Positions 14,612 to 26,443 of a stretch of DNA of 64,000 bases are shown here, piece by piece; within the stretch, counting starts at the first letter, position 1; the number at the start of each line of letters is the position of its first letter. Position numbers and translations under genes: made by a program. The stretch is taken from positions 744,001 through 808,000 of the forward strand of contig JAFCIZ010000005.1 in NCBI GenBank assembly GCA_017871115.1, read 5' to 3'. Below the pieces are notes generated by a model that saw only the letters and a list, made by a program, of their open reading frames with translations, made no database searches and was not told where the DNA came from. Source of the DNA: Cunninghamella blakesleeana (taxonomy: Eukaryota; Mucoromycota; Mucoromycetes; Mucorales; Cunninghamellaceae).

Positions 14612-14958
14612 ATATAAAAAATTCAATGTCCTTTAATTTTTAATTATAGCACCATTTATTAAAAATAAAATTGCCTTTTTTTATAATATTTATTTTTTTA
14701 TCAGGATTCTATTTTTTTTTTTTTTCTATATATATTGGAAAGCCGTAGCTACTATATGATAGAGCAAAGTTTTTAATCCCCGATGGGTTTTTTGCAAATA
14801 TAAAAATAAATTTAATTTTTCGTGTTTTTTTCTCTTTCTTCTTCCTATTATCCTTTTTTTTCTTTCTTTCTTACTTTCTTTTATTTACCAGTACTCATTT
14901 ATATTTATATATATATTATAGATATTATTTATTATTGTCATTGTTATTTTTTTCATAA
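13561..14958. other. Divergent intergenic region between GLC7 and the giant gene
   Basis: About 1.4 kb upstream of both GLC7 (-) and the 2367-residue gene (+), so it should carry both promoters. It includes a (TG)n tract near 14206-14220, (AT)n at 14578-14602 and a pyrimidine-rich stretch at 14819-14884 just before the + strand ATG. No coding frame is supported. Confidence 0.55.
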
Positions 14959-17764
14959 ATGCCTTTTATCTCTACTATTAAAGAATCGTTTGCCTTTTCA
15001 GGTACAGATATCACTCAACGTGAGAAAACACTATCTCAAGCTGCGGTAGAAGGTACTAGTGATTGGTTTTATTATCAAGGGTTAATATTATTACAAAAAT
15101 TATCTTTAGAAGTTAAAGAAACAAACCAAGTTCGTGAACCAACAGAAAAGGAAGCTTCTCTCATGACTGAAATAAAACAATTACTTAAAAAATACAAGGA
15201 CGTTTTTGGTCAAACGGTACAGCTTACTGAATTAACCACTCGATTCAATTTATTGACTTATTTTATTAATGTGGATGCCTCTACCCGATTTATTAATAAA
15301 AATTTGAATTTGAATTTACCCACCCAACAGCAAAAGGCCCCAGCATCTAATCCATTCCAAACAAAACAGAAAAATAACAATACTGCTACCACTAGTCATA
15401 AAAATACCTACCCTACCACATTACATGCTGATCGATTTGATAATAAAGCAATTCTACGTCGAGCTTTAGCTAGGAGCGAATTGAGTAGTATCTCTTTTTG
15501 TTCATGGTCTCTAGTTCAATCCATCTGGTCAGATCTCTCATTAGATCAAAAAACTGCCTTACTTGAAAGACTTTTATTAAAACCAGTGGTAGACTCTATT
15601 CCTCTTGTGTCATACTTGAAGGATATTTGGCAACCTTATCAAGATGAGTTAACTCAATTGGCTTCAAAAGTGGATCAGATAACTTTATTCAATTTAACAT
15701 TGAAACAAATGGATGAATTAATCAACACAATACCCTCCCTTCTTAGTGTACAATCTTTTGTAACAAATTATCTTGACAAATTGGTTCCTTCTTCTTATAC
15801 GCAAGACCATTCTGGTAATAGTGACGTGTACGATAGCCAAGGCTGGGATCATTTGAATCATACTGATGAACATGGGGATGGGGCTCGCTATTTAGCTACT
15901 CTGGATAATTTTGCCGACAAGTTGGCTGATGGTCCATTTGCTTCTGTAAAAGCTCGTATTACCTTTTACAAGTTACGTTCGGGCATTGTTAGAGATGATT
16001 TCGATCAAGATTTATTTACTGCGTAAGTTTTTTTTATTTTTATTTATTTATTTTTTTATTTTTTTAGAAAAAAAGGATATGGGTGATAATTAAAAAAAGG
16101 TAAATGTTTATTATTATATAAATAGATACTTGAAACAATCTTTTACCAAGAAAACAACAAATGTTAATGCATATGGTGACACCTTATTTGTAAAACGGGA
16201 ACGGCTTAATATTGAGGTTAGTGATAATAATAATAATAATAATAATGCATATGGCTTGTATATTTACTATTTTATTTATTTTTCAAAACATACTCATACA
16301 TATTTATATACTTGTTTAGATTCCTCTCATTGGAAATTGTTATATTTCGGAACGCGAGGAAAGCTCTGTAATCGAAGAATATCTATCTGGTCTTTTGAGA
16401 ACTCAAAAAATGAAAAATTTGGAAGCCTTTTCGACCTATTTTAGTTTTAAAAGTTTTTTGGAACCATTACAAGCCAATGTATTATTAACTCATGGACTTG
16501 CAAAGAAAGAGGACATGATGACATGGGCAAAGGATACAATAAAATATGAAGCTTTGGTAAAAAAATCAGAATTGAAGTTTGACCTATCAACATTACATCA
16601 TCATAATCATCGCCTTACTATCAATGATCCTATCCAATTAGACCTTTCTATCAAGAATATTCCTAATGTAACACTTCGTGTCTTCCCTATTGATTTATAT
16701 AATTATTGGAAACTTCATCCACGTCAAACAGAAATCAAAGATGGAAATAAATTAAATGTCGACGGTTTATGTCCTATTTATGAACAACAGTATAATTATC
16801 ATGACGTACCTTCTATTCAAGTCATTAAAGAGCGTCTTGTGTTTGGCAATAACAAGGATGCTTCTACCACTTCAAATGATGATAATGTATTCCACGGTAG
16901 AGGTGCTTGGGTATTTGATTTTGTCGGTGGAAGAGAACAAAACCGTGCTATTATTCAAAAGGTAAAATAATTATAATAATTATGAAAGTAATAAAAAAAT
17001 AAAGTAAATATTAACAATTTTATTCATTTGTACTATTTTTTACTTTTATTAATTTTTTTTTAAAAAAGGGATACCTTCGTTATATTGTACAAAATACATC
17101 AGCTGGTCATCTTTTCCTCATATTGGATGAATATAATCAACCTATTAAAGAAAAATGTTCTATTTGGTATGAAAACAATAACTATGAGGTAAAAATAAAA
17201 AGAAAACTAAGAAAAATATAAGGTTTACATGTAGTCAACATATCTATAAATATATATTTGTTTATTTATTTATAGTCAGATGAATCAGGAAATATTTTAG
17301 TCCCATATCGTGTAAAGGATAGTAAACGTGATAGAGCTCTTATTGTAACAGAAGATGGATTTTGTCAACCTTTCAACTTTTATTTCCAAAGTGAATCTTA
17401 TTCGTTGGATGCAACATTTTATGTTAATTATGAAACCCTTATACCTACCAAACAATCAAAAGTAAATGATATATATATATATATATATACAGTTATATTT
17501 ATAGTGTTTTAAAATTTTATTTGAAAACGTACTTATAATAATAATGTTTTATTCAATATAGGTTATTATTTCTCCTAAACTTAAAATTCAATATCAAGAA
17601 GCTTCCTTAAAATTATTAGAAAAAGTAACTTTAACTTTAACAACTACTAATGGCAATGATATCAAGAGCTCGACAACTATCGAAAACCTTAAAGTATCAA
17701 ATGACAAGCCTATTGAATTCGAATTTACCGTTCCAAATTCATGTAAATTATAGTACATATACAC

Positions 17765-17800
<36 letters not shown>

Positions 17801-18431
17801 ATAATTCTAAATGTAATTATATTTCTTTTCAACTTATTTATATATTTATAGTAAAAGGACTCTCAATGGTATTATCGGCACAAGTCAAGACAATGTTTGG
17901 AAAAGAACCATATAAAAAAGTTGAATGTAGTCATGAAGTTTTCTCTGATAATAGTGATATGGACGGTCTTGCTAACTATCAACTTCGTAAAAATAATACA
18001 GAATATTTACTTAATGTATTTGGAAAAAATGGTAATTTATATCAATAATTTTAGATGGAATTAAATTAATCATCCAGTGTATTATATAACAATATCATGC
18101 TCTTTTTATTTTACTTTATTTTTTTTAAAAAAAATTAGGTGAACCACTTAAGCAACGATCTGTTCAACTCAATTTTGATCATAAAATGCTATATAGTGCT
18201 ATCAGTATCACAATGCAAACGGATGATAATGGTATTATCAACTTGGGTCAATTAGATAATATATGCACTATAAATATTAGTAATCCTTGGAAACAATGGT
18301 CTATTAACAAAAATCAAATTGAAGCTACTTTACCATCAACTATTCATGCTAACGTTGATACTGAAATCAAAATTCCATTCATAGCTGATAATGATTACAA
18401 TTGTTCACTCTTCCAAACTGGAATTAGAGGG

Positions 18432-18471
<40 letters not shown>

Positions 18472-21400
18472 CGTTAATAAGATTATTAATCATAATATAA
18501 ACTTTTTTATATCTGTATTATATATATATGCACATTATAGTATACCAACCGTTGATTTTACTAGTCGTCTCCAATGTACTGAGTCAGGCGTAGTAATTCA
18601 AAATGGTTTACCGGAAGGTTCATTCTGCTTATATTACCGACCATCCAATAACGTTCATGGAAATATCATTAATATCAATATTTCAAAAAATGCATTAAAT
18701 TATACTAAACGGCCTTGGGATAATTGGATTATTGGTAAAGAAATCTACATGGAAAAAAGTGGCGATATCATTCAAGATCCACTATTTATTAGCAACGTAA
18801 ATTATGACAAGGATCAAATTAAATTACAATTAAAAGGTTCATCTGCATCATTAAAAAAAGCTTTTGTTATTGCTACTTTATCTACCTTTGTACCTACTAT
18901 AAATGCTTCACTTGCTTCTACTTTCAACAACAAATATGACAACCATCGCCTTGAATTTCAAAAAATTGAAGATCAAGTATCTGTATCAAATTATCTTACT
19001 GGAAGAAAACTTAGTGAAGAATATCAATATATTCTTAATCGTTCAAAGCAAGAAAAATATATTGGAAGTACTTTGACTGATCCTTCTTTATTAATAAACC
19101 CAAAGGTAAATTAAAATATAAAAAAAATAAAAATAAAAAGTGACGAATAAAATAAAATGGTAAAATTTGATATTAAATACATATGTATATTTATCTATAT
19201 GTTTATTAGAAAGATGCCTCTACCTCGGTAAATACTCGCTCAGCTAATCAAGGGAGCGAAGAATTTGCTAGTGTTAGTAAGAAAAATAAATCAACTCCAG
19301 ATTACCGAATGAGACAAGGTATTGCTCTTTGTAGTAATGATTATATGCACAACCCATCTATTCAGGCCGATTTTAATTTTGGTAAGCCTACCTAATATTC
19401 ATCTTATTCATATATTTCAATTGATCTTATTTTATTAAAATGTGCATTTCATATTTGGTTTTTATTCTTTTTAATATTAATAATGCATAGGTTTTTTGAA
19501 TCACTCTTCCAAGGTACTTGTTTTGCAACCTAAAGGACAAGATGAGGTTTTAATTAATCGTGGCCAATTGGGTGAAGGAAACTTGCTTCAAATTACAGTT
19601 GTATCTGGCGAACAATTAGTTGCTGGATCCTATACACTATCGGATGTAGATTTAACGATGAATATAAATGATCAAAGACAAACTGACCAAGGTTTAAATG
19701 TAAATGGCGCTTACCTTCGCAAGAAAACAATTACTATTCTCTCTCCTTCTCATCCTCAAGATACATTTACTATTGATCAAAACCAAAAGGAATTTGAACT
19801 TATTGATAGTCAAGATGCTTTATTGGATATTTTTAATCTTTTAGCTAAGCATGATTCTAAGCATCTTGAAGATTTTGATATTATTCGCAGATGGGAAAAC
19901 CTTTCAAATGAAGAAAAAATTAAATCTTTCAATAAATTAAATTCTCATGAATTTAACTTATGGCTCAAATTTAAAGATACTGATTTTTTCAATACAAATG
20001 TGAAACCACTTATTAAGGTAATAGATCAAAAAAAAAAAAAAATTATAAACTATAAAAATCTATAAATGATATAATTTGCATATCTTATTTAAATTTAATT
20101 ATATATATTATATTATTTTTTCAATATAGAGTAAAATTCACAAGACGTTTATGGATGATTATTTAATTGATGCTGAACTTACAAAATATGCTAATAATTT
20201 ATATGCTTACCAATTACTTTCCACAGCTGAAAAAGCATTATTAGCCAAGCGTGTACCTGATATACTTCCAGTAGTATTACGACATTTTAAAGATACCTTT
20301 GAGCCACCATTATCTGATGAACCTTTTGATACTGTATTAGCAGGTAATACACTCAACTTACCGCCACCATCTCCCGAAAAGTCTCGTAATAAATTAGAAG
20401 AACTTGCCAAAAGAGCTGAATCTTTGTCTGCCTCATCTATGCAGTATGCTAGGTTTGCAAAACCTGCTACTAGGTTTGGTGGTGCTAATAACTCATTGTT
20501 TGGAAGCTCCTCCCCTCCTCCTCCTCCTCCTCCCCCAGGTGCTGCTAGTGATGGGTTTGGGTTTGGTAGTGCAGCTGCTGTTACAACACAATCACAACCT
20601 ACTATGAAAAAATCTGCCTTTAGTTTTGGTGCCAATGTGGAATCAAACATGGAAGGTAAAAAGAAAAAAGAAAAAAAAAACATATCAAAAATATTAGAAT
20701 GAAACTCTGCTTATCATAGAGTGAAAATATTAATTATATTAATTTTCTTTTTCTATTTTTACTGATAACAGAGAGCTTTGAAATTATTGAGACTGAAGTT
20801 GAAAGTATGGACGAAGAAGAAGATAATGATAATGATGATGAAGAAAGTGACGATGACATGGGTTTTGGCTTATTTGAATCAGACCTCAGAGAACAAGCTA
20901 TTAAACTTAGACAAAAACAAAAAACTTATGAATATATTGAGCCTACTTCACAATGGATTGAAAAAAATTATTACGGTCAAAATCATAATCATATCAAAGT
21001 GAATCAGTTTTGGATTGATTATTTAGAAAATAATCTCGATATTTTCATTTCTAGAGTAAGTTGAAATACATATTATAATAATAATTACAGTCATGATAAA
21101 CTCATTTATTTATTATTTATTAATTATTATTTACTTTAATTATATCATCTGGAATTAGAATATCATATATGCCACAAGTAACATAACTGAAGTAATATTT
21201 GCTTTAGCATTAACTGATTTGCCAACTAAATCAAAAGCCAAATATGAAATGACATCGGATTTAGCAAATGGAAAGGTTACCATTGTTGCAAAATCGCCAT
21301 TAATTATTTTCTATCGCGTATTGAAGGTAAAAAATTAAATTATATAAATAAAAAAAATTAAAAAAGATTTAAAAGTATATGATAGATTAATTTAATATTT

Positions 21401-23787
21401 TATGTATGTGTACATATATTTTAATTTATAGGAATACTCACAATCCCTTTCAGCTAATCCTTTCATTTTACTTGGTCAACACTTTTTTGAAAAAAATGCA
21501 ATAATTAACAACGACGATGAACAACACATTGTAGAACCAAATCAACTCTTAACAGAAACAATTTATGGATGGCATTTGGCTGTCAGTAGTAAGTTTTATA
21601 ATATATATATATATATTCATCAGTATTACTTTAATATAAACTTATTAATTTCCTTTTTTTTTTTTTTTTGAAAAAAATAAAAAATGAAAAAACACATTAT
21701 CATTAGATATTTCAAGTAAAACCAAAGTATGTGAATTAACTTTACAAATACCTACTGGCGCCGTACCCCTTGGTAATATACCTTATTCTCAATCAAAGAC
21801 TATTAAAATACAACCTTATTCAACATGGCGTGAAGTTATTGGTAGTTTTTATTTCCCAACAAAAGGCAATTATCATCATTTTGCAGTAACTATAGGAGAG
21901 CAAAGAAAAACAATAGAAAGCAATGATGAAGATCCATTAATATTATTAAATCAAACTCAAACTATACCATTAATTGTATCAGACATTAATGACCAATCAG
22001 AAATTAGTCAATCTAAAGACGCTACAACGGGTGGATTCAATTCACATGCATCATGGTCTATGATTAATAACACTGGGACTGATCAAGACGTATTGACTTT
22101 TGTAGAAAGATATGACACGAGTAAATTAAATCACTTGGACTGGTCTCTTGTCGCTTGGCGTATGATGAATGCTACCTTTGCTCGCTCTTTATTGGATATT
22201 TTAGTGAAACAAAAATACTATGTCAAATCTCTTTATGCTTACGGTCTTTATCATCGCTTTAATGATATTATATCTGATCTTTTGGAGCAAGAGCGTTTTA
22301 GTTTGTTGAAAAATACTGGTGTCAATTTTGACTCACCTTTGGTAAATTTACGTCCCTATGATTATGATTATCTCAAAGTACTTGATTATTATCCTGTTGT
22401 TAATGCTAGAGGTAAATATATACATATCAATATCTAAACATACATGTTATTTAATTTGCAAATATTCATTACAAGTACTAACAACTTTTTTTTTCCTTTC
22501 CTACTCTTTCCTTTTCTTTTGTTTTATTTTTAATAATGAATAGTTCATTGTCTCGGATCATCAAATGAAATTATTAATCAAGAATTCTTTAAACAATATA
22601 GCCAATTTTTAGATTATCTTAATCAAGGAACAACAAGAAGTTTTAATGATTATATTATTTTTTCAGTTTATTTACTTGTACAAGGACGCATTAAGGAAGC
22701 CAAAAATATATTCGAAATCGCTGAATGTATGAAAAATCAAGAAAATGAAAACAACAACCAGCTTGCTACTATCCAAATGGACTATTTGAAAGCTTACCTT
22801 GCTACTCGTATCCAACCTGATGAAACAGTGGACATTGGAATTTTAAAAGAATATGTTGAAAAGTATAAAACATGTGCTTCCTTACGCTGGCAAAAACAAA
22901 GCCAATCTTTAGGTGAACTAGTCAATCAATTGGAAAACGGTATCCCTATTGATTCTTCTTCTGATTTAACTGGTGGTATTGATAATGATGAAAATGATAA
23001 CAATTATAATAAATACATTGCTTCTGACCCAGTATTTGATTTCACCATCAAAGATAATCAAGTTGTTATACGGTACGCTAATTTAAATCAATGTCAAGTT
23101 CGATTTTATAAGATTAACGTGGAAGTTATGTTCTCAAACCAGCCTTTCTTAAATAAGACGGACAACATATCGGATTATTCATGGGTAAAAGCTAACCACA
23201 AAGAAATCATTGACCTAACCAAAGAACAATTAAATAATAATAATAACCCTCATGCTGGTGCTACTAATATTACTACTAATAATAATGAAGACGATGAAGA
23301 TTTTGAATGGATTGGTATACAAAAAGTGAAACGCCAACGACATAGTGTTCCCATTCCTTTAACAGGAAATGTATTAATTGAAGTATCTGCTCATGGAAAG
23401 ACGCAATGTCAGACACATTTAAGCCATTCATTAACCGTACACTTATCTGAACAATACGGTGTAGCTCGTGTTTTACACCCAAATGTCAATAATGATAACG
23501 ATGAATTCATTAAAAATGATCAACAACAACACCCTCTATCTGGTGTTTATGTTAAAGTATATGCTAAATTGGAGGATGGCAAGGTTGAATTTTGGAAAGA
23601 TGGCTATACTAGTTTAACTGGTATCTTTGATTACATCAGTGTGACTCAAGGGAATGGAATAATTGGTAATACACTTTTATCCAATAATAATTTGATAAAT
23701 GTTGTCAAGAAAATCAAGAAATTCTCACTTCTTTTTACAAGTGAAAAGTATGGTGTTGTTACTAAAGAAGCTTATCCTCCTTTTTAA
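14959..23787 (+). CDS. Giant (2367-residue) conserved protein with macroglobulin-like repeats, function unknown
   Basis: Seventeen exons join in frame: 14959-16022, 16126-16216, 16320-16961, 17069-17188, 17276-17461, 17562-17742, 17852-18031, 18139-18430, 18541-19105, 19210-19381, 19491-20017, 20130-20655, 20772-21055, 21159-21326, 21432-21588, 21707-22411, 22544-23787. There is no signal peptide or membrane segment, so the product should be cytosolic. The N-terminal part is helical; the middle has beta-rich segments such as GRGAWVFDFVGG and TSAGHLFLILDEYNQPI that recall macroglobulin or carboxypeptidase-regulatory-like folds. Residues about 1443-1515 are disordered, with polyproline and FGFG-type repeats, followed by an acidic stretch. 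A second conserved block follows (YIEPTSQWIEKNYYG, FYFPTKGNYHHF, YGLYHRFNDI). I recall similar large proteins in amoebae and some bacteria, but could not search. No thioester (GCGEQ) motif is visible. Confidence 0.85.
18432..18470. repeat. (TA)n microsatellite within an intron of the giant gene
   Basis: A nearly uninterrupted TA dinucleotide run directly after the donor site of the eighth intron. Similar shorter TA runs occur in other introns of this gene (17469-17488, 17768-17798). Confidence 0.85.
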
Positions 23788-23909
23788 AAACATAATTTAT
23801 TTCAATTTATTTATTTGATAAAAAAAATATTTTGTAAAAGTTTGAAAACAATAAACAATCAAATATATAAATAACTAAAAAATTAAATAGAAAGTAGTGG
23901 TGGTTATGT

Positions 23910-23944
<35 letters not shown>

Positions 23945-24410
23945 TATAAGGGTATAAGGGTATCAAAAAATATTAGTCAAGTAAAATTGAGTATGTAAAT
24001 TTTAAGAAATTGAACATGTATATATATAAACGTAATTGCAAATTTACTTATGATGTTTTTTTATTTTATATATTTACTTTTCATTAAAGAAATGAATTTT
24101 TTTTTCTTTAATCAACTTTAAAAATAAAAAGTTCTATTGTTTATAATAATATAAATAAAAAATACCTTCATTTTACAATCCATTTTAAACTACTTAATGA
24201 TACACCAACATTTTTACCAATTTACGAATATTGATAAAAATCACTCACTTTTGTAGATTAATTCTACCAGAAATCATTTTTAGTTTAAATTATTGTTATT
24301 ATTTTTTTAAAAAAAAGAAAGATATAAATAAAAAAAAATAGAGAAATAATCATTGCTATTAAAAAATAAAGAATTCTGAATATTAAAAGGTATGTTTTTT
24401 TTAAAAAAAA
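23788..24410. other. Intergenic region with a 32-base A run
   Basis: Lies between the giant gene (+) and the broken cysteine-rich gene (-). An A run of about 32 bases occupies 23911-23942, and ATAAGGGT is repeated at 23945-23961. No gene seen. Confidence 0.6.
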
Positions 24411-24414
24411 AATA

Positions 24415-24699
24415 AGAACACCGGTTTCCATTAGCATCTTCTGTGCATGAGCCAGCTTTTTTCCAGTATCCGAATTTAGCTCCTACTAAGGCTGAATGGC
24501 CATCACAAGTTAATTTTTTACCATTACCAGTGATATCGCAAGCAAGTATACCTTATTCAGCATATTTTAAATCACAAACCTCACCATCTGCGACAGAGCC
24601 AAACCTTTCCCTCCACCCGTCATTTGATAAACAAGTGCTTTCTGCATTAATATAATTAAATAATAAAAATAAAGAGACAAGGCAGATAATAAGTTTCAT
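24415..24699 (-). pseudogene. Broken small secreted cysteine-rich protein gene, paralogue of 42111-42413
   Basis: Reading from the ATG at 24699, the frame gives a signal peptide MKLIICLVSLFLLFNYINA followed by ESTCLSNDGW. It aligns without gaps to the intact gene at 42111-42413 (MKSVICFIAFFLLFNYSSA, STCLTKEGW, LACDITGN, LTC, W-K-G-C). Codon 49 is TAA (24553-24555), and sequence after it remains homologous (GILACDITGNGKKLTC, KKAGSCTEDANGNRC). The original stop is not recognisable either. Relative to the intact copy, two of the eight cysteines (third and sixth) are also replaced. The simplest reading is a recently inactivated duplicate. A sequencing error at the TAA could rescue the frame, but the missing stop and cysteines argue for real decay. 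Confidence 0.8.
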
Positions 24700-25048
24700 T
24701 TTTCAACTTTTAAAATTATTCTTTTTCAAAAATAAATAAATAAATAAAATAAAGTGATTGTAAAAAATTCGAATTTATATGTTTTGAAAAATAAAACGGA
24801 AATGAGGACTGAAAATAATCGAAAAATGAAGTCATCCGAGAAAACGCCATTTTTTATGAATATAAGATACATTTATGGAAGAGATGGAAACACATTTCAA
24901 AGATATATACTAATACCTTCTGCATATACTCCTGAGTTTTTTTAATACATGTTCCTTTTTTCTGAAAAATCTTCCAAGCTTGATGGAGTTTGGAAAACAA
25001 AATTATAAATACAATACAATGTTACTATTATAATTACTATTATGCACA

Positions 25049-25349
25049 TATGGCGTATCTCAGTTATAACCAGAATCCTTCTATCATTTTAGAAAAAAAA
25101 TTGTAAAAAAAAATCAATTAAATTGGTCAGTGGGAGGCCAATTTAGTTTGATGTGTATATAAATTGCCCCATCAAATATATTTTTATAGTATGCTTATAG
25201 ATAAAATATTTAAGCGGTCTGAATTTTAATTTTATTTCTAATAAGAGTAAAAATGAACAATATATTTGTAAAAAAAAAACCAGTACATAAGAAATCGAAA
25301 AATTGTACCAAGTTTATAAAAATTCTGGTGATAACTTAGATACGCCATA
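25049..25349. mobile_element. MITE-like element with 27-29 bp terminal inverted repeats and TA flanks
   Basis: The left arm at 25048-25076 begins ATATGGCGTATCTCAG and the right arm at 25322-25350 is its reverse complement, with 27 of 29 positions matching. The repeats enclose about 240 bp without coding potential. Taking TA as the target duplication, the element would start TGGCGTATC and end GATACGCCA, fitting a Tc1/mariner-derived (Stowaway-like) non-autonomous element. The two mismatches suggest moderate age. It sits between the broken cysteine-rich gene and POP8. Confidence 0.7.
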
Positions 25350-25630
25350 TTAAATATAACGTTATATTTATATAAAAAAAATCACTATATATGGTTAATA
25401 TTCCTGAATCTGATTCCTTTTATCCTGCTTTTTATTTTTTTTATTTTTTTTATTTTTTTTATTTTTTTTTAAAATAAAAGTACTCCATAAGCTATTTTTT
25501 ATTATGATAAATAAATATATTATGAAAAAGGAATATGATTGTAAAATTGCTAAATATAAAAATAATAAATAATAAACGATGGAAATTGTTGGTATAGTTA
25601 TATAAATGATTAAATAATAATAGTAAATTT

Positions 25631-26248
25631 TTAAAAATGAAAATCATCGCGGCTATTATCAGCAAGACTGATAAGACTAGCAGAATTATCTAATATATCA
25701 AAAGCACAAGGCTGACCAGACATAGAAAATTGATAGATTACTAAAGATCCCCAGAAAATAATTAATTCACTAATAAAATACAAGGAAATTACAATTATAT
25801 TCTATTTCTTTCTTTCTTTCTTTGTCTTTATATATTTATGTGCGCATGTATATGTTTACGCATTACCTTTGAGATACCTTAATAATACCAGTATGTGTAG
25901 TTTCATTCCAATCCAATACATCTACTTTTATTCCAGATCCAACAGCACCTAAATTGGATGTTACCGCTTGTTGTATACTCATTCTAAATGCTAATTCTGT
26001 AATAGTTATATCTAATGGTTTATCTGACCAGCTAAAAAAATAAGATAATAACATGCAACAAGTTATTCACTTTGACATAAATATCATATATCTATGTATG
26101 TATTCTACTTATTTATTTTTTCTTTTCATAAAGATGCTGTTTATTACATTTTAATTTTTAAATACTGCCATTGATTTAAACGAATATGGTTTTTATGCCA
26201 TGGCTTAATTTGTAAAGTTGTTTTATTATCGGTATGATCTAATATCAT
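25631..26248 (-). CDS. POP8: RNase P/MRP subunit of the Pop8/Rpp14 family
   Basis: Exons 26148-26248, 25867-26031 and 25631-25769 join in frame to give 134 residues, close to yeast Pop8. Recognisable features are NQWQYLKIKIWSDKPLDI (yeast Pop8 has WQYFKL near its start), a central helix FRMSIQQAVTSNLGAVGSGI, and a strand-turn-strand KVDVLDWNETTHTGIIKVSQ followed by WGSLVIYQFSMSGQPCAF, in the alpha/beta fold shared by Pop5, Rpp14 and Pop8. These proteins bind the RNA of RNase P (tRNA 5' maturation) and RNase MRP (rRNA processing). The start is the first in-frame ATG; a TATATAG acceptor-like site just upstream (about 26261) leaves open an extra 5' exon. Similarity is weak, as always for this family. 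Confidence 0.65.
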
Positions 26249-26304
26249 TCTTGCATAAAATCTATATAGTACTATGTTATTATTTTATGAAAAAAATTAC
26301 AGGG

Positions 26305-26346
<42 letters not shown>

Positions 26347-26443
26347 GCGGCATTTTAAATTTTTAAATTTTTTCACATTTTTTACCCAAACAATAGTTTT
26401 TTTTTCTCCTCCGTTATTAAAAAAGAAAAATTAGAGGTGTCAA
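26249..26443. promoter_or_regulatory. Shared divergent upstream region with a ~41-base A/T tract
   Basis: The start codons of POP8 (-) and the small membrane-protein gene (+) are 195 bp apart, head to head. The gap contains an uninterrupted A run at about 26305-26345. Rigid poly(dA:dT) tracts exclude nucleosomes, and in fungi often serve as constitutive bidirectional promoter elements. That role is inferred here. Confidence 0.55.
26305..26345. repeat. Poly(dA) homopolymer of about 41 bases
   Basis: Single-base run flanked by ACAGGG and CGCGGC. Its exact length is likely to be unreliable in any assembly. It lies in the divergent upstream region described above. Confidence 0.9.

Noticed and set aside
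20207..20683. 158-codon minus-strand frame with poly-Gly
   Set aside because: Shadow of the polyproline linker in exon 12 of the giant gene, whose forward frame splices correctly on both sides.
24443..24655. Plus-strand 70-codon frame opposite the cysteine-rich pseudogene
   Set aside because: The minus-strand reading matches the intact paralogue residue by residue, including the signal peptide; the plus frame has no support.
24754..24945. Plus-strand 63-codon frame
   Set aside because: No family resemblance, low-complexity AT-driven composition and no splice partners.
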